NCBI RefSeq assembly: GCF_028009165.1
Contig: NC_079244.1
Span: 4,526,001 to 4,590,000 of the forward strand
Source: Akanthomyces muscarius
Taxonomy: Eukaryota; Ascomycota; Sordariomycetes; Hypocreales; Cordycipitaceae
Length of the DNA: 64,000 bases
Direction of reading: 5' to 3'
This document shows positions 31,868 through 44,200 of the stretch, piece by piece (positions within the stretch are counted from its first letter, which is position 1; each line of letters starts with the position of its first letter). A program made the position numbers and the translations under genes. Below the pieces are notes generated by a model. That model saw only the letters and a list, made by a program, of their open reading frames with translations. It was not told the origin of the DNA and ran no database searches.

Positions 31868-34450
31868 ATGTCGTTGGGGTCGATCAACGATCTCTACTTG
31901 TCTCATTGGGACGCTATCGCAGCAAAACTCAAGGGGCATTCCGCCAATCAAGAAATTGACGGAAAGAGCCTAGATCTGGCTACTGTGATTGCAATTGCCA
32001 GGTACGTCAGTCTTTTCACTGCCTCGCACCAATATATTGACTCAACCCTAGATATGGAACACCTTCACATTTGTCCGAAGGCAGCATTTCGGCTGTCGTA
32101 AAGACTGCCGAGATGCTTCAAGCAAGTATTGACAAGGGTGAGGTCGTATATGGTGAGACTCAATTCTTTACAATCTCTCGATTTCACAGCTAACATGATC
32201 TCAGGTGTCAACACAGGTTTCGGTGGCAGTGCCAACACACGCACAAACCAAGTGCAAGAACTCCAGTCAAATCTGCTGCGTATGCTTCAATATGGCGTCA
32301 TCGCAGAAGACCGGACAGTCACGGCTCCCGAGTCGCGCCACGACACAGACTTGAACGACATCATCAGTCAATCAGCTCTCCCGCTTGATTCTCCGTTAGC
32401 CTCAACATCTATGCCTGAATCTTGGGTCAGAGCCGCCATGCTGATCCGGCTCAACTCTCTGGCTTCTGGCTTCTCCGGCATCAAAGAGACGACCATTCGC
32501 ACTCTGCACCAGATCCTGGAAGAGGGCATCACGCCTCTGGTGCCCGTCAAAGGAAGCATTTCGGCGTCGGGTGATCTGAGTCCTCTGTCCTACATTGCCG
32601 GCGTGGTACAGGGAAAGCCCGGCTTGAATGTCTGGACACGCAACGCCCATGGCGAGCGCCGCCTCACGAGGGCCGACGTCGCGCTGGCGGAAAAGGACAT
32701 CAAGCCCGTCTCGCTGGGCGCCAAGGAGGGTCTTGCGCTGGTCAACGGCACGGCCGTCTCTTGCGCCGTCGGATCGCTGGCGCTGCACGACGCCATGGGG
32801 CAAGCCGCCCTTTCGCAGATTCTGACTGCCATGACTGTCGAGGCCCTTCTCGGCACGGATGAGAGTTTTGACGCATTCTTTGGCGAGGTGCGACCCCATC
32901 CCGGCCAGATGGAAGCGGCCCGGAACATCCACGGCTTTCTGTCAAAGTCGTCGCTTGTGCAGCACAGCGACACGGAGGAGGGAGAGCTCCGCCAAGACCG
33001 GTACTCGGTACGAACGGCATCGCAATGGATCGGGCCTGTCCTGGAAGACTTGCACTTGGCTCACCAGCAAATCGGCATCGAGATGAACTCAGTGACCGAC
33101 AACCCTCTGATTGACCCCGCCCGGGACGGTAAAATGATGCACGGAGGCAATTTCCAGGCTCGTGCCGTCACCAGCGCGATGGAAAAAACACGCCAGTCAC
33201 TGCAGACCATCGGTCGCATGCTCTTCTCGCAGTGCGCAGAGCTCATCAACCCTGCAACCAATCGTGGACTGGCACCAAATCTCGTCGCCGAGGAACCCAG
33301 CCAATCCTTTATCTGGAAAGGCACCGACATCATGATTGCTGCCCTTCAGGCCGAACTTGGATTCTTGGCCAATCCGGTGGGAAGCCATGTCCAGACAGCA
33401 GAAATGGGCAACCAGTCCATCAACTCGCTGGCCCTCATCTCCGGTCGCTACACCTTGGAGGCCGTCGAGACGCTTTCGCAGTTATCCGCCGCCCACCTCG
33501 TCGCGTGCTGCCAGGCCCTGGACCTCCGCGCCATGTCCTGCAAGTACCTGGCGACCATGGCCCCCATCTTCAAGGACATGACCCGGGAGGTCTTTTCGGA
33601 GTTCCTGCTGGCTCCCGAGACGGCCGAGGTGCTGCTGTCCGCGCTCTGGGCCGCTTTTCAAAAGGCGCTCGACACATACACGCACTTTGACTCGCCCAAG
33701 CGGTTCGCGGTGACATTCGAGTCCCTGCAGCCCCTGGTGCTCAAGCACATCCGGACCACGACGGAAGCCATGCAGGCGCTGCGGGAGTGGACGGAGAAGT
33801 GCAGCGCCACCGCGCTCGACCTTTTCCAGATGAACCGAGAGGCGTACTACGCCAGCCCGGACGCCACGCCGTACATCGGCAGCGCATCCAGCCGCATGTA
33901 CAACTTTGTCCGCCACGAGCTCGGCGTGCCGTTTATGAGCAACAAGCTCATCTCGACGCCGCAGGAGGAGGGCGGCGAGTTTACCTGGGGCGAGCCGTCG
34001 CACGACGCCCAGAGGGGCGCGACCATGGGCGGCATGATCTCCAAGGTGTACGAGAGCATGCGCACCGGGCAGCTCTACCACCACGTGGCGCTCTCCGTCT
34101 CCGACGTGCACGAGTACAGCAGCGCGGCGGAAAAGGCCCTCGCCGCCAACAGGGACGAGAAGACGCAGTTCTCCTACGCCATGACCAAGGCCAGGGAGCT
34201 GACGGGCTGGGGCCGCGGCAGCAAGAGCCCTGGCTCGATGAGCGGTAGCGAGAAGAATGATGCGGCGCAGGCCCAGAATCTGAGCTCGAGTGCTACCGTC
34301 GTGGACGAGGCTCTGGATCTGTCGGAGATTGAGGCTGGCACTGGCCAGAAGATCATCACAGAGGACGTGGAAGTGTCGCCGGACTTGGCCTGGAAAGCAC
34401 AGTCGATGGGATTGGGGAATGAGAACAGTCAGATTTACTCGATTGTTTAA
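31868..34450 (+). CDS. PAL: phenylalanine ammonia-lyase
   Basis: Three exons: 31868-32001, 32052-32152, 32205-34450, phases 2 and 1, giving 826 residues. It deaminates L-phenylalanine to trans-cinnamate and ammonia in the cytosol, using the MIO cofactor formed from Ala199-Ser200-Gly201 (SISASGDLSPLSYIAG). The catalytic Tyr78 sits in VVYGVNTGFGG. Other signatures are NGTAVS, EMNSVTDNPLIDP, HGGNFQA and GSHVQTAEMGNQSINS. At the selectivity position that is His-Gln in Rhodotorula PAL and Phe-Leu in plant PAL, this protein has Met105-Leu106. It is longer than the usual 700-740 residues; the last 60 or so (Ser/Glu-rich after RGSKSPGSMSG) form an extra tail. Eukaryotic PAL length and motifs favour PAL over bacterial histidine ammonia-lyase. 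It sits between a P450 and an MFS carrier. Confidence 0.93.
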
Positions 34451-35786
34451 AGCGTTTTATTAGTTGCCATTTATTATATCAAATGTGAATCTGCGTATAA
34501 ACCGAAAACAATCAACACGCAGGTATTAACTCGAACTTGCACAAGGTGATGTAATGAACTCTGTATGCAGATGTAAATTCAATTCTGCATACCGCATCTT
34601 GAGAACGGTAGTAAATGGAATCATGATCGGGAAAACCATACCAACCTCGGTTGCATCTTTTGGTGTGTGCTGCGGGCGACAACCGTGGTAGCGATCCCCG
34701 ACTGTGCAGCCACCAACACCCATCCGTACACAAAATCACCGCCAGTACGCCACAGGCACGGCAAAAGATCCGGCAATTATTCCCAGACGAGCGATCGACA
34801 GGCCTGCGGGCTTCGCTTCCTGTACGATAGCGACATGATGCAGTCGAGTTGTCCTTGCCCCTGGGCGTCGTTTGCGGCAGGGCGTAATCAGCGGACGATA
34901 ATTCGGCCGAGAGGGACGGACGCGATCCTTCAGACAGGGCTTGTGCTGTCGCCACAGCTACGTAGGCAAGACAGGGCTAATGACTATTATTAACGGGGGG
35001 AGGGGGGGGTTGAGATTGGTAATCGAGCAGCCAACTAACACATGCGCCCGTTGATGCCGGCTCTCGGCTCGGGAATTCCACAAATTTAGTTAGCACAAAA
35101 AGTAAAGTGATTGATTGATCCCTGAACGATCGTAGTGTCAAGTTCAAGTGTCGAGGTGTCCACTGAAAATTTCAGGCAAACGGCCCATCCATCCCATATC
35201 ACATTGCTGGCAGCTGTTGTTCAAGACGAGTGCTTTTTGGCAGCAATAATTTTCGTCCATTGGCTTAGAAATCCACAGCAGGTACCTACGTACCTACATA
35301 CCCTCACTACCTACGCTTTTCCCCAGGGCTTTTTGTGTGCACTATGGTATCTATCCGCATTCAGCAAAGCAGCATTCCAACCCGCATTTAAGCTCTAAAA
35401 AATATCACCTGTACCCGTTTTCCTCCAGCTCCTCTGTCATCGGTGCTAAAATACTTGGCACACCCCGGTTTCACTAAATAATAACCGGGGGTAGCTGCCG
35501 GCTCGCACAGTGGATCCGCACGCCTGTTACGCCCGTGCCGTCCTTTGTAGATCAATCAAGCTGTTTAGATGGAATCAGGCTGTGTTTACTGGCGTAGATT
35601 AGAAGAGCAGCCAGCCCGTGACATCATTTCCCTTTGTCCCTGGGAATTGCGCACAACACACACCACACAACGCGCGCAAGCTTACCAATCCCGTCTCACG
35701 CCTTGCGACTCCCTTTATCTTTGCGCTCAGCCCTCGAGCTTCAACCTCCCAACTCTCTCTCACCAGCAAAGACCCTCTCCACGAAC
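34451..35786. other. intergenic, PAL 3' flank and MFS promoter
   Basis: No gene seen. A TACCTACGTACC-type microsatellite lies near 35.28 kb, and the CA/CT-rich leader of the MFS gene lies just before 35787. Confidence 0.5.
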
Positions 35787-37189
35787 ATGGAGTCCAAGGA
35801 ACAACAGCACCAACAGCAACCACACGACTCGGACCCGTTGACGCTCCGTCAAGACAGCGATTCCACGCCGCACGACTCGCCCGACGCACCATCGTCGGAA
35901 AAGCAGCACGATGACTCGCAGCCCCCCGCGCCGCCCAACGGCGGCGTAAAGGCCTGGCTGCAGGTCGCCGGCGCCTGGACCATCATGTTCAACGTCCTCG
36001 GCCTGCTCAACTCGTACGGCCAGTTCCAGAGCATCTACGAGACGGACATTCTCAAGCAGGAGACGACGTCGACCATCGCCTGGATCGGCTCCGCCCAGTT
36101 CCTCGTCTGCTACGTCGTCTGCATCTTCACGGGGCCGTTGCTGGACACGGGCCACCTGCACCTGCTGCTCGGCATCGGCACCGTCGTCACCGTTTTTGGG
36201 CTGATGATGGTCAGCCTGTGCCATACCTTTTACCAGTTCTTCCTCGCCCAGACCATTGTGACGGGCATCGGCTTTGGCCTCATCTTCCTGCCGGCGTCGT
36301 CGGTCGTGTCGCAGTGGTTTTCGACGCGCACACCCCTCGCCATTGGAATCTCGGTGAGCGGATCGAGCATTGGTAAGTTGACATGATACTCTTGGAAAGG
36401 AAACACACAACTAACTCTTCTTCAGGTGCCATTATATATCCCATCATGCTTCAACGCCTCAAAGGATCGATTGGATTTCCGTGGACGGTACGCATCATGG
36501 GCTTCATGGTCCTCGGCACCATGCTCTTCGCCGCTGCCGTCATGAGAGTCCGCGTTGGGCCCAACCCGCGAAAGCGCAAGGTCATCGACCTCCGACACTT
36601 CAAAGACAAGCTCTACCTCATCGCTTGTCTGAGCTTCTTTGTCAACTTCCTAGGACTCTACGTCTTCTACTACTTCATCTCCCTCTACGCCATCGAAGTG
36701 GCCGGTGCCAAGCCGAGTCTGGCCAACTACCTCTTGCCCATCCTCAACGGCGGCTCCTTTCTGGGCCGTCTGATCCCCAACTGGATCGCCGGGCGCTACG
36801 GGCTCATGAACGTGCAGATTGTCTTTGGCATCATTTCCGGTGCCATGTCGTTTGCTCTCTTGGGCATCAAGACCCCCGGCGGCGTCGTCGCGTTTGCCGT
36901 CATCTACGGCTTCGTGTCCGCCCCGTATGTCTCTCTTCCCATCCCGATCGTGACGAGCCTGTCGCCTGATAAGAGTGTCTGGGCCACGCGGCTGGGCATG
37001 AGCTTTGCCATTATTGGCCTCGGCGCCCTTATCGGCAGCCCTGTGGCGGGTGCCATTCTGGGGAGTAGCGACAACAGGAACTGGACCGGTATGATTGTGT
37101 GGTGTGGTGTCATGTTCTTTATCTCCACTGCCATCCTCACTACTGTGCGGACGATGAAGGTCGGGTTCAAGCTATTTGTGAAAGCTTGA
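35787..37189 (+). CDS. MFS monocarboxylate-type transporter (SLC16/MCT-like)
   Basis: Two exons, 35787-36372 and 36426-37189 (phase 1; GTAAGT...TTCAG with ACTAAC branch), 449 residues. A hydrophilic N-terminal tail of about 50 residues (Gln/Asp/Pro-rich) precedes the MCT signature around NGGVKAWLQVAGAW (residues 51-64). Twelve hydrophobic segments are separated by a central loop near PRKRKVIDLRHFKDK. The family moves monocarboxylates, and in fungi aromatic or short-chain acids, by proton symport across the plasma membrane. Because PAL lies directly upstream on the same strand, cinnamate or related acids are conceivable cargo, but only by proximity. The start at 35787 (context AACATGG) leaves a normal tail length. 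Confidence 0.87.
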
Positions 37190-37847
37190 ACCGGGAGAGG
37201 GTGTAATGGTGCACAGTGCGGACGCTACAGAGCGATAGGACAAATACTGGTGGGAGCGTGCGCTCGCGGAAGGCTCGAATTAGACAGCGGACTTATTCAA
37301 GTTAAAAAAGATACCATACCAGAGTAATGTATAAAAAGTCAATTTTCACCTTTATTACACGAAGATGATGATGCGTGAAACGACAAGGATGAGTATTCTC
37401 GGCAGAGGTGCATCAAGAGTAATGGTTTCGGTGCGTTTCCAATTCTTAGCTTGTCCATGACAGTTTCTTTGCGTAGATTTTTATCCGCAAATTCTACAAT
37501 TACCAGAATTGCCAGTTTAAGTAGAGATTGAGTTGATAAGTCGAAAATGCAGACTGCTACAAGACAGCTGTTGGTCCCCAGTGTCGCAGTACCCCTCCAA
37601 AAAGCCACCCTCTGCGGTCGGGCTGTTTCTGCCAGCGCCCAACAAAGCCACTCTTCGCACTGTACGGCCCGCCAAAGCGGTCAGCGACAAGCTTGCCTAG
37701 CTTAGCTAGGGTCCTACTCCAACTCGACAGAACCGAGATTTCCACGAACACTTTCCCTTCTCTTTTTCTTTTCGGCATTGATTTGGGGGGACGATACGCT
37801 GTGCGATAGCGACGCATCACGAGCTGCCTGATCAATTGCTCATCGCG
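37190..37847. other. intergenic, MFS 3' flank and SHE9 promoter
   Basis: AT-rich terminator-like flank near 37.2-37.5 kb, then the SHE9 upstream region. No gene or distinctive motif seen. Confidence 0.5.
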
Positions 37848-38996
37848 ATGCGACCCTTTGCAGGGGCAGCCGCTCGTGTGACGTCGCAGAAGAGCATCAT
37901 GGCAGCGGCAACCCGAATAGCGATGCCCCGAATGGCCATGCGACAATATCTACACAGCCGCCACGCAGCTTCTTCTGCTACCCACCGCCTATACTCGACA
38001 TCCCCGCAGCCTCCGCCGCCGCCGCCGCCGCCGCCGTCCGACAAAGACACGAGCACGCCCCGCGACGCCAGCCTCCCCTCGACGGCCGAGAGCCGGCGCA
38101 GCGCCCTCAACGCCAAGTTCAGCTCGGCCATGGACCGTCTGCAGGCGCGCGCGCTGACGGCCTCGCAGACGCTCAACGACGTGACGGGTTACTCGGCCAT
38201 CGAATCCATCAAGTCCGCCAACGACGCCATGGAGCGGTCGCTGGGCGCTGCGCAGGAGGCGGTGCGCGCGGCGCGCTCGGCCTACAAGACGTCCAACGCC
38301 AAGCGCGCGGCCACGCAGCGCGAGGTGACGACGCTGCTCGCACGTAAAGACACCTGGTCGCCCGCAGACCTGGAGCGCTTCACGGAGCTGTACCGCGCCG
38401 ACCACGCGCTCGAGGGCGCCGTGGCGGCCGCGCAGGAGGCCCTCACCGAGGCCGAGGCCGAGGAGCAGAGCCTGAATCAGAGGTTGAACGCGGGGATCCT
38501 GAAGCGCTACCACGAGGAGCAGATCTGGAGCGACCGCATCCGCCGGGCGAGCACATGGGGCACCTGGGGCCTCATGGGCATGAACTTTGTGCTGTTTGTG
38601 CTGCTGCAGTTCTTTGCGGAGCCGTGGCGGCGCAGGAGGCTGGTGCGCGGCATGGTCGAGCACGAAAAGGACGTACTCGCGGGCGTCCGGACGGAGATGG
38701 AGGCCCTGCGGGCCGACTTTGAGCACAAGATGGACGCGGTGCTGGAGGCTGGTCGGGAGAAGAAGACGTCGTCGGAAGTGTCGCTTGCGGAGGAGGCTGT
38801 GCCGGCGCAGATAACTGCGACGACCACATGGGGTGAGTTCCTACAAGACCCCGCGAAGTGGAAGCTGGCGGCCGTCGACCTCTGCAGCGAGAGACGGGTT
38901 GATCTCCGCATGAAGGACGCCTCGACGCTGGTGCTCCAAGGAGCCGTGGCCGGCGCCGCCATTGTCGGCAGCATAGCCCTGTTGGCTACCCGCTAG
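37848..38996 (+). CDS. SHE9: mitochondrial inner-membrane protein She9/Mdm33
   Basis: Single exon, 382 residues from the ATG at 37848. The N-terminus is Arg/Ala/Met-rich, a mitochondrial presequence. A run of nine prolines (about 55-63) follows. Long heptad-rich coiled coils span about 80-225, including DVTGYSAIESIK, a hallmark block of Mdm33/She9. TM1 is at about 236-258 (WGLMGMNFVLFVLLQFF) and TM2 is the extreme C-terminus (about 360-380). Yeast Mdm33 is a homo-oligomeric matrix-facing inner-membrane protein that affects mitochondrial shape and inner-membrane fission. Length and order fit the family. The poly-Pro stretch is encoded by a CCG repeat and may vary between strains. Confidence 0.88.
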   Translation: MRPFAGAAARVTSQKSIMAAATRIAMPRMAMRQYLHSRHAASSATHRLYSTSPQPPPPPPPPPSDKDTSTPRDASLPSTAESRRSALNAKFSSAMDRLQARALTASQTLNDVTGYSAIESIKSANDAMERSLGAAQEAVRAARSAYKTSNAKRAATQREVTTLLARKDTWSPADLERFTELYRADHALEGAVAAAQEALTEAEAEEQSLNQRLNAGILKRYHEEQIWSDRIRRASTWGTWGLMGMNFVLFVLLQFFAEPWRRRRLVRGMVEHEKDVLAGVRTEMEALRADFEHKMDAVLEAGREKKTSSEVSLAEEAVPAQITATTTWGEFLQDPAKWKLAAVDLCSERRVDLRMKDASTLVLQGAVAGAAIVGSIALLATR

Positions 38997-41285
38997 ACGA
39001 GCACATCGGCAAAACTCCCTGTATATGAAATCCCCCACCTCGGCGCCTTTTTTTTTTCTACATTGGGTTGTAAGATAAGAGCATTGAAGTAGAAGACGTA
39101 CATTATACGAGCGAAATACATGACAATTGATATCTACATTACCGGAGGCTGGGAGGGAGCCCTGTCTGCAATCAACGGCGTGTCCGAAGGATGTGCAGAG
39201 CAGCGGCAAAATAGTGGAATCGCTCGCCATGTCGGTAGTGGGAGGGTTGTGGCGCAGCGGGAGTCCTCCGGGGCACAAGCACTACGTTGTACTCGGCTCA
39301 ACAGGAAAAATAAAGGGTGCATTCGTTAGGGCTCTGTTTTACTCTTACTCTTATTCGTTCAATTGGGAAGGGCGCATCGAACCTTGGCCGCGCCCCGTCT
39401 CGGCACCCAGGGCCGACAGACGTCACCATCACCAGAAGCCAGGCCTCGTGTTGGTGTTTTGCGGAGGCCGCCCAACATATCTTGGTCATTGGTATTTGTT
39501 TTTTTTTTTGGCATTGGTTGTTTCATGGATACTGGTCACGCGCGCTGATTAGAGGCCTCCTCGAGACCGGCGAGGACATGCACATGGCACAATGCCATGG
39601 CACAATGGCTGGCGGTGAGGGGAGACAAAGACGCGGTCGAAGCAGTTTACAATGTGAATGTTTGGAACAATCGAAACAAAGGCTGCTAACAGTGCGCGCT
39701 GATGTATGTCGTGCTAAGGTCGCTGCGTGCAGAAATTTATGCTAAATAAATAAATAAATAGAAAAGCCATGATATTTCAATAGTCCTTTACCGTCATCTT
39801 GACCATGTCGATTTCAATCGCAAGAATCCCACGAGGAAACAGAATTACACTGCTCGTCCGCGTTAGTTACTCGCCGGGGGGGGGGACGTTTGGTGTGGGG
39901 GGCGTATTGCCATTTTGGGTGCCAAGTTTCGGTGCAAGGGTCTCTGTTCGGCTAACGATTCCGCGGGTGACCGGGGATAATAAGACCAGGGTTGGGGAGA
40001 GAAAAAAATTACAGGGGGGGAGGGTGCCAGGGCCACACAGGAAGAGAAAAAATAGTGTCATGGGAACAGGGCTCTTCATCAGCACAACATACATTTTGCC
40101 TTGACGTATGTATGTACTAGGCAGGGCGGCCGGTTGACGCCACGATGGGGGGGTTTGTTTGGTTCTGGCGTGGGTGGGAAATGGGTTGTGTAGCGCGTCT
40201 TGTAGGTGGTGCAAGCCGGAGCAGATTGGATGGGATGGTCGGCGCGTGCCAGGGGGTGGAAGACGTGCGCTGCAGCCTGCAGATGTTCAGAGAGATGCGA
40301 TGCCAATGGCGGCCAGACAAGTATCTACGTACGTGCAGAATGGCAGTGCACAGTCCTCTGTATGTGCCAATTATGCAGGAAACAAGGCGCGAAAGGCAAC
40401 CAATGTCGGCAACGGCCAACTTGGGCAGGAACACCGCTCAGCCCGCCAGGCACTGCCGTGTAGTGGAAGGAAATAAAGGCTCGAATTTTAGTGATGTAGA
40501 GATGAACGCTGCGGTCGTCCGCGGCCAATAAAAGGTGCGCGCACCATAAAATACCCAAGGTAAATAATACCTAAGTAGGTGTTTTGGGGTGCTAAGGTAC
40601 AGGCACTGCTCGGCTCTAAAGTCTAGCTGGACAGCACTTTACAGCGGGCACAGCGCTGTGGCATGGGTGGGCCCTAACGTTGGCAAAACACAAAACCCCG
40701 CCACAGATGCACCGCCAAAACTGACCCAGTTGCCCAGCACGTACCAGTCAGTACTGGCAACTTAGCTCAAGCCAAGACGAAGCCCTCCGGCGCTGTCCCC
40801 TCTCTCCGTCACTGACGACATCTTTCCCACTTTCCACCACCACCACCAACACCACCAACTCGTCCTCCTCAGGTCTGCATCCAGTCTGCATCCACCTCCC
40901 TCGTGTTGCTGCCCGAGCGAGAGACCGAGAGAGACACTCCAACAGACTGACAAGCTTCTTGATAAAACGGCCCTCTCTCCCGGCTGCTCTCGCCTTCAGT
41001 CCTGTCCACGCCCATTGGCCCACCCCTCTTGTTTTCTTTTTTCTTGCATACTACGGATACAGTTGGTCAACCTTATCTTTACGCCACCACAACCACCATC
41101 ACCACCACCACCACCACCACCCGTTGACGGAGAAACGCCTTGTTGCTTTCTCTTGAGCTGTCGAACAGAGCGAGCAGACACATCGCAGCTGCCGTTGCTC
41201 CTCGCAGCCTCACGCACCAATCCCCTCTCGGGTTACGCAACACCTCGACGTCTTGCGCGAACGCATCGCGCCCCCCACCGCCGCC
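38997..41285. other. 2.3 kb region, PKC1 promoter and long leader
   Basis: No gene supported. From about 40.8 kb the sequence is CA/CT-rich with a (CCA)n stretch, as expected for a long 5' UTR of PKC1. Homopolymer G runs occur near 39.88, 40.01 and 40.15 kb. Confidence 0.5.
41084..41121 (+). repeat. (CCA)n simple repeat in PKC1 leader
   Basis: Imperfect CCA/ACC repeat about 38 bp long, 165 bp before the PKC1 start codon, in likely 5' UTR. Confidence 0.7.
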
Positions 41286-44200
41286 ATGAACGAAGATCAA
41301 GCCATCCTCGACATCCAGCGCAAGATCGAAAAGGAGCGCGTCCTCATGACCGCTGCCAACAATATGCGGTCCCAGACAGACAACGACGCCGTCCGCTCTC
41401 GCCTCGACTCCCAGATCCGCGACGGTCGCCGCAACATGCAGTTCTTCGAGGAACGCCTCAATGAGCTCCAGATGCGCCGTGTCAACCAAGGCGTCAGCAG
41501 CATGGGCGTCCACGATGATGCTGATGGCCCTCCCCCGCCTCCGCCCAAGGACTCATCGGTCCAGTACAGCCAGATTGGCCAGCACGGCGATAGGATGCCC
41601 TCCCAGCATCCCTACCCCGCGCAGCCTCCTGGTGCACCCATGCCCAAGGGTCGGCCCAACTTTACCAAGCTTGGTACGAGCTCCCCTCCTGCAGCGACCT
41701 GTGCCGCCTTCTGCTCTAGGCACAGCTGGCTAACTACCATCTCACAGATCTTATCAAATATGATACCCCGTACCTGGGTCCCCGTATCCAGCTCATGCTC
41801 TCCCAGCTCCAGTTCAAGCTCAATGTTGAGGAACAGTACCTCAAGGGTGTCGAAAAAATGGTTCAGCTATATTCAATGGAGGGAGATCGCAAGAGCAAAG
41901 CCGACGCCGCAGCGAGGAGGGTGGACAGCAAGCAGAAAATCGTTCTCTTGAAGCAGGCATTGAAGAGATACGAGGAACTGCATATTGACATGGACAACTC
42001 GGATACGCCCGACGGTACGCTCCCATCGCTATTTGAGTCTCTGCGCGCCCTTGCTGACTGTTTCCAGATGATTCTATTAATACTCCCAATCTCCGCAAGC
42101 CCCTCAGCGGTTCCCTCTCCCTGCGCATCATCGCCGTCAACAATGTCGACCACGCCGCGACGACTCGCTTCTCGCGCGGTCCCGAAACGTTTGTGGCTGT
42201 CAAGGTCGAGGACACTGTGACGGCTCGCACCAAAGTTTCCAGAAACGACCGCTGGGAATCCGAATTCCACACTATCGATGTAGACAAGGCCAACGAACTG
42301 GAAATCATCGTCTACGACAAACCCGGCGAGCACCCCATGCCCATCGGCCTGCTCTGGGTCAGAATATCCGACATAGTTGAGGAAATGCGTCGCAAGAGAA
42401 TCGAGGCCGAAATGAGTAGTTCCGGCTGGGTCTCTGCCGACAAGATGGGCAGTATCGCCGGCGCCGCCGCCCCTGCTCAGTTTCCCATGAGCCCGTCGCA
42501 AGGATCCTTCGGTGCCCAGGCTGGCGGCGCCCCTGGCGGCGCCCAACCTGGTGGTGCCTACGGCGCTCCTCCGCCCTCCCAGATCAACGCCGGCCCCATC
42601 GATGGCTGGTTCAATCTGGAGCCCGCCGGCCAGATTCAGCTGCAGATGAGTTTCGACAAGCAGAACCGTGACAAGCGCACCGTCGACGTCGGTCTCGGCC
42701 GAAAGGGTGCTGTTCGTCAGCGCAAAGAAGAGGTCCACGAAATGTATGGCCACAAATTTGTCCAGCAGCAATTCTACAATATCATGCGATGTGCTCTCTG
42801 CGGCGATTTTCTCAAATACTCCGCCGGCATGCAGTGTGAGGACTGCAAGTATACGTGTCACACGAAATGCTACCAGAGTGTAGTTACCAAATGCATCAGC
42901 AAGAGCAACGCGGAGACAGACCCCGAGGAAGAAAAGATCAACCATCGCATTCCCCACAGATTCCAGCCCTTTTCAAATGTCACCGCGAACTGGTGCTGCC
43001 ACTGTGGTTATATACTACCCTTTGGCAAAAAGAACTGCAGAAAGTGTACCGAGTGCAGTCTCACAAGTCACGCTAACTGTGTGCACCTTGTGCCAGACTT
43101 CTGCGGCATGTCCATGGCTGTGGCGAATCAGATTCTCCAGGGCATTCGCACCCACAAGCAAAAGGCTAAGACGACTACCAACTTGACGGACAGAACCCTA
43201 CGCAAGATGAGCACTCCTGGCTCTCAGTCGGGCACATCGACTTCCGGTGTCTCCCCGACTGGTTCCGCACAGCCGCCGCAGCTCACTCCCACGACCACCG
43301 AAGCAGCCGAGGCCGCCAGACGCATGTACTCCAGTCAACAGGCCCCACAACAGCGGCCAGCGCCTGGACGCGCGCCATCAAGCACCAGCTCGTCAATCAC
43401 TCCTGCCTCTTCAGCAGCAGCTGCTGCGGCTGCTTCGGCCGCCATGTCTGGCGTGTCGCAGCAAACGCAAAGGCCCGAAGCCGGCCGATATGGCAGCTAT
43501 GGCCAACCGTCTCCGGATGCATATGCTGCCGCGGGCGCCTACGGAAGTCAGGTGCAAGCGCAGCAGCAGGCGCGTCCCTACAACCCAGCAGATTATGCAA
43601 ATGTCAACAGCGGCTACGCTCAACAACAGCAAATCCAGCCCCCTGCTCAGATCAGACCTGCGCAGCAGATGCCTCCTCCCGCCCAACCCGCTGTTCGACC
43701 TGCCGAGCCGCTTTCGCCCCAAAAGTCGTACTCTCCCCAAGGTGGGCAAGCCGGTGGCCGCAAGGCATTGCCTCTTGCCACCGACCCCGGCACTGGACAG
43801 CGTATCGGCCTGGACCACTTCAACTTCCTGGCTGTCCTGGGCAAGGGCAACTTTGGCAAGGTCATGCTTGCCGAGACTAAGAGATCCAAGAAGCTATACG
43901 CTATCAAGGTCTTAAAGAAGGAGTTTATCATCGAGCATGATGAAGTCGAGAGTATGCGCTCTGAGAAGAGAGTCTTCTTGGTCGCCAACCGAGAGCGCCA
44001 CCCCTTCCTGACCAACCTGCACGCCTGTTTCCAGACGGAGACGCGAGTATACTTTGTCATGGAGTACATTAGCGGCGGTGATCTGATGCTTCATATTCAG
44101 CGCGGACAATTTGGCGCTAGACGAGCACAGTTTTATGCTGCCGAAGTCTGCTTGGCCTTGAAGTATTTCCACGAGAATGGTGTCGTCTACCGTGATCTGA

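Noticed and set aside
39867..40531. Overlapping frames of 100-130 codons in the PKC1 upstream region
   Set aside because: Present on both strands in low-complexity G/C-run sequence; no domain.
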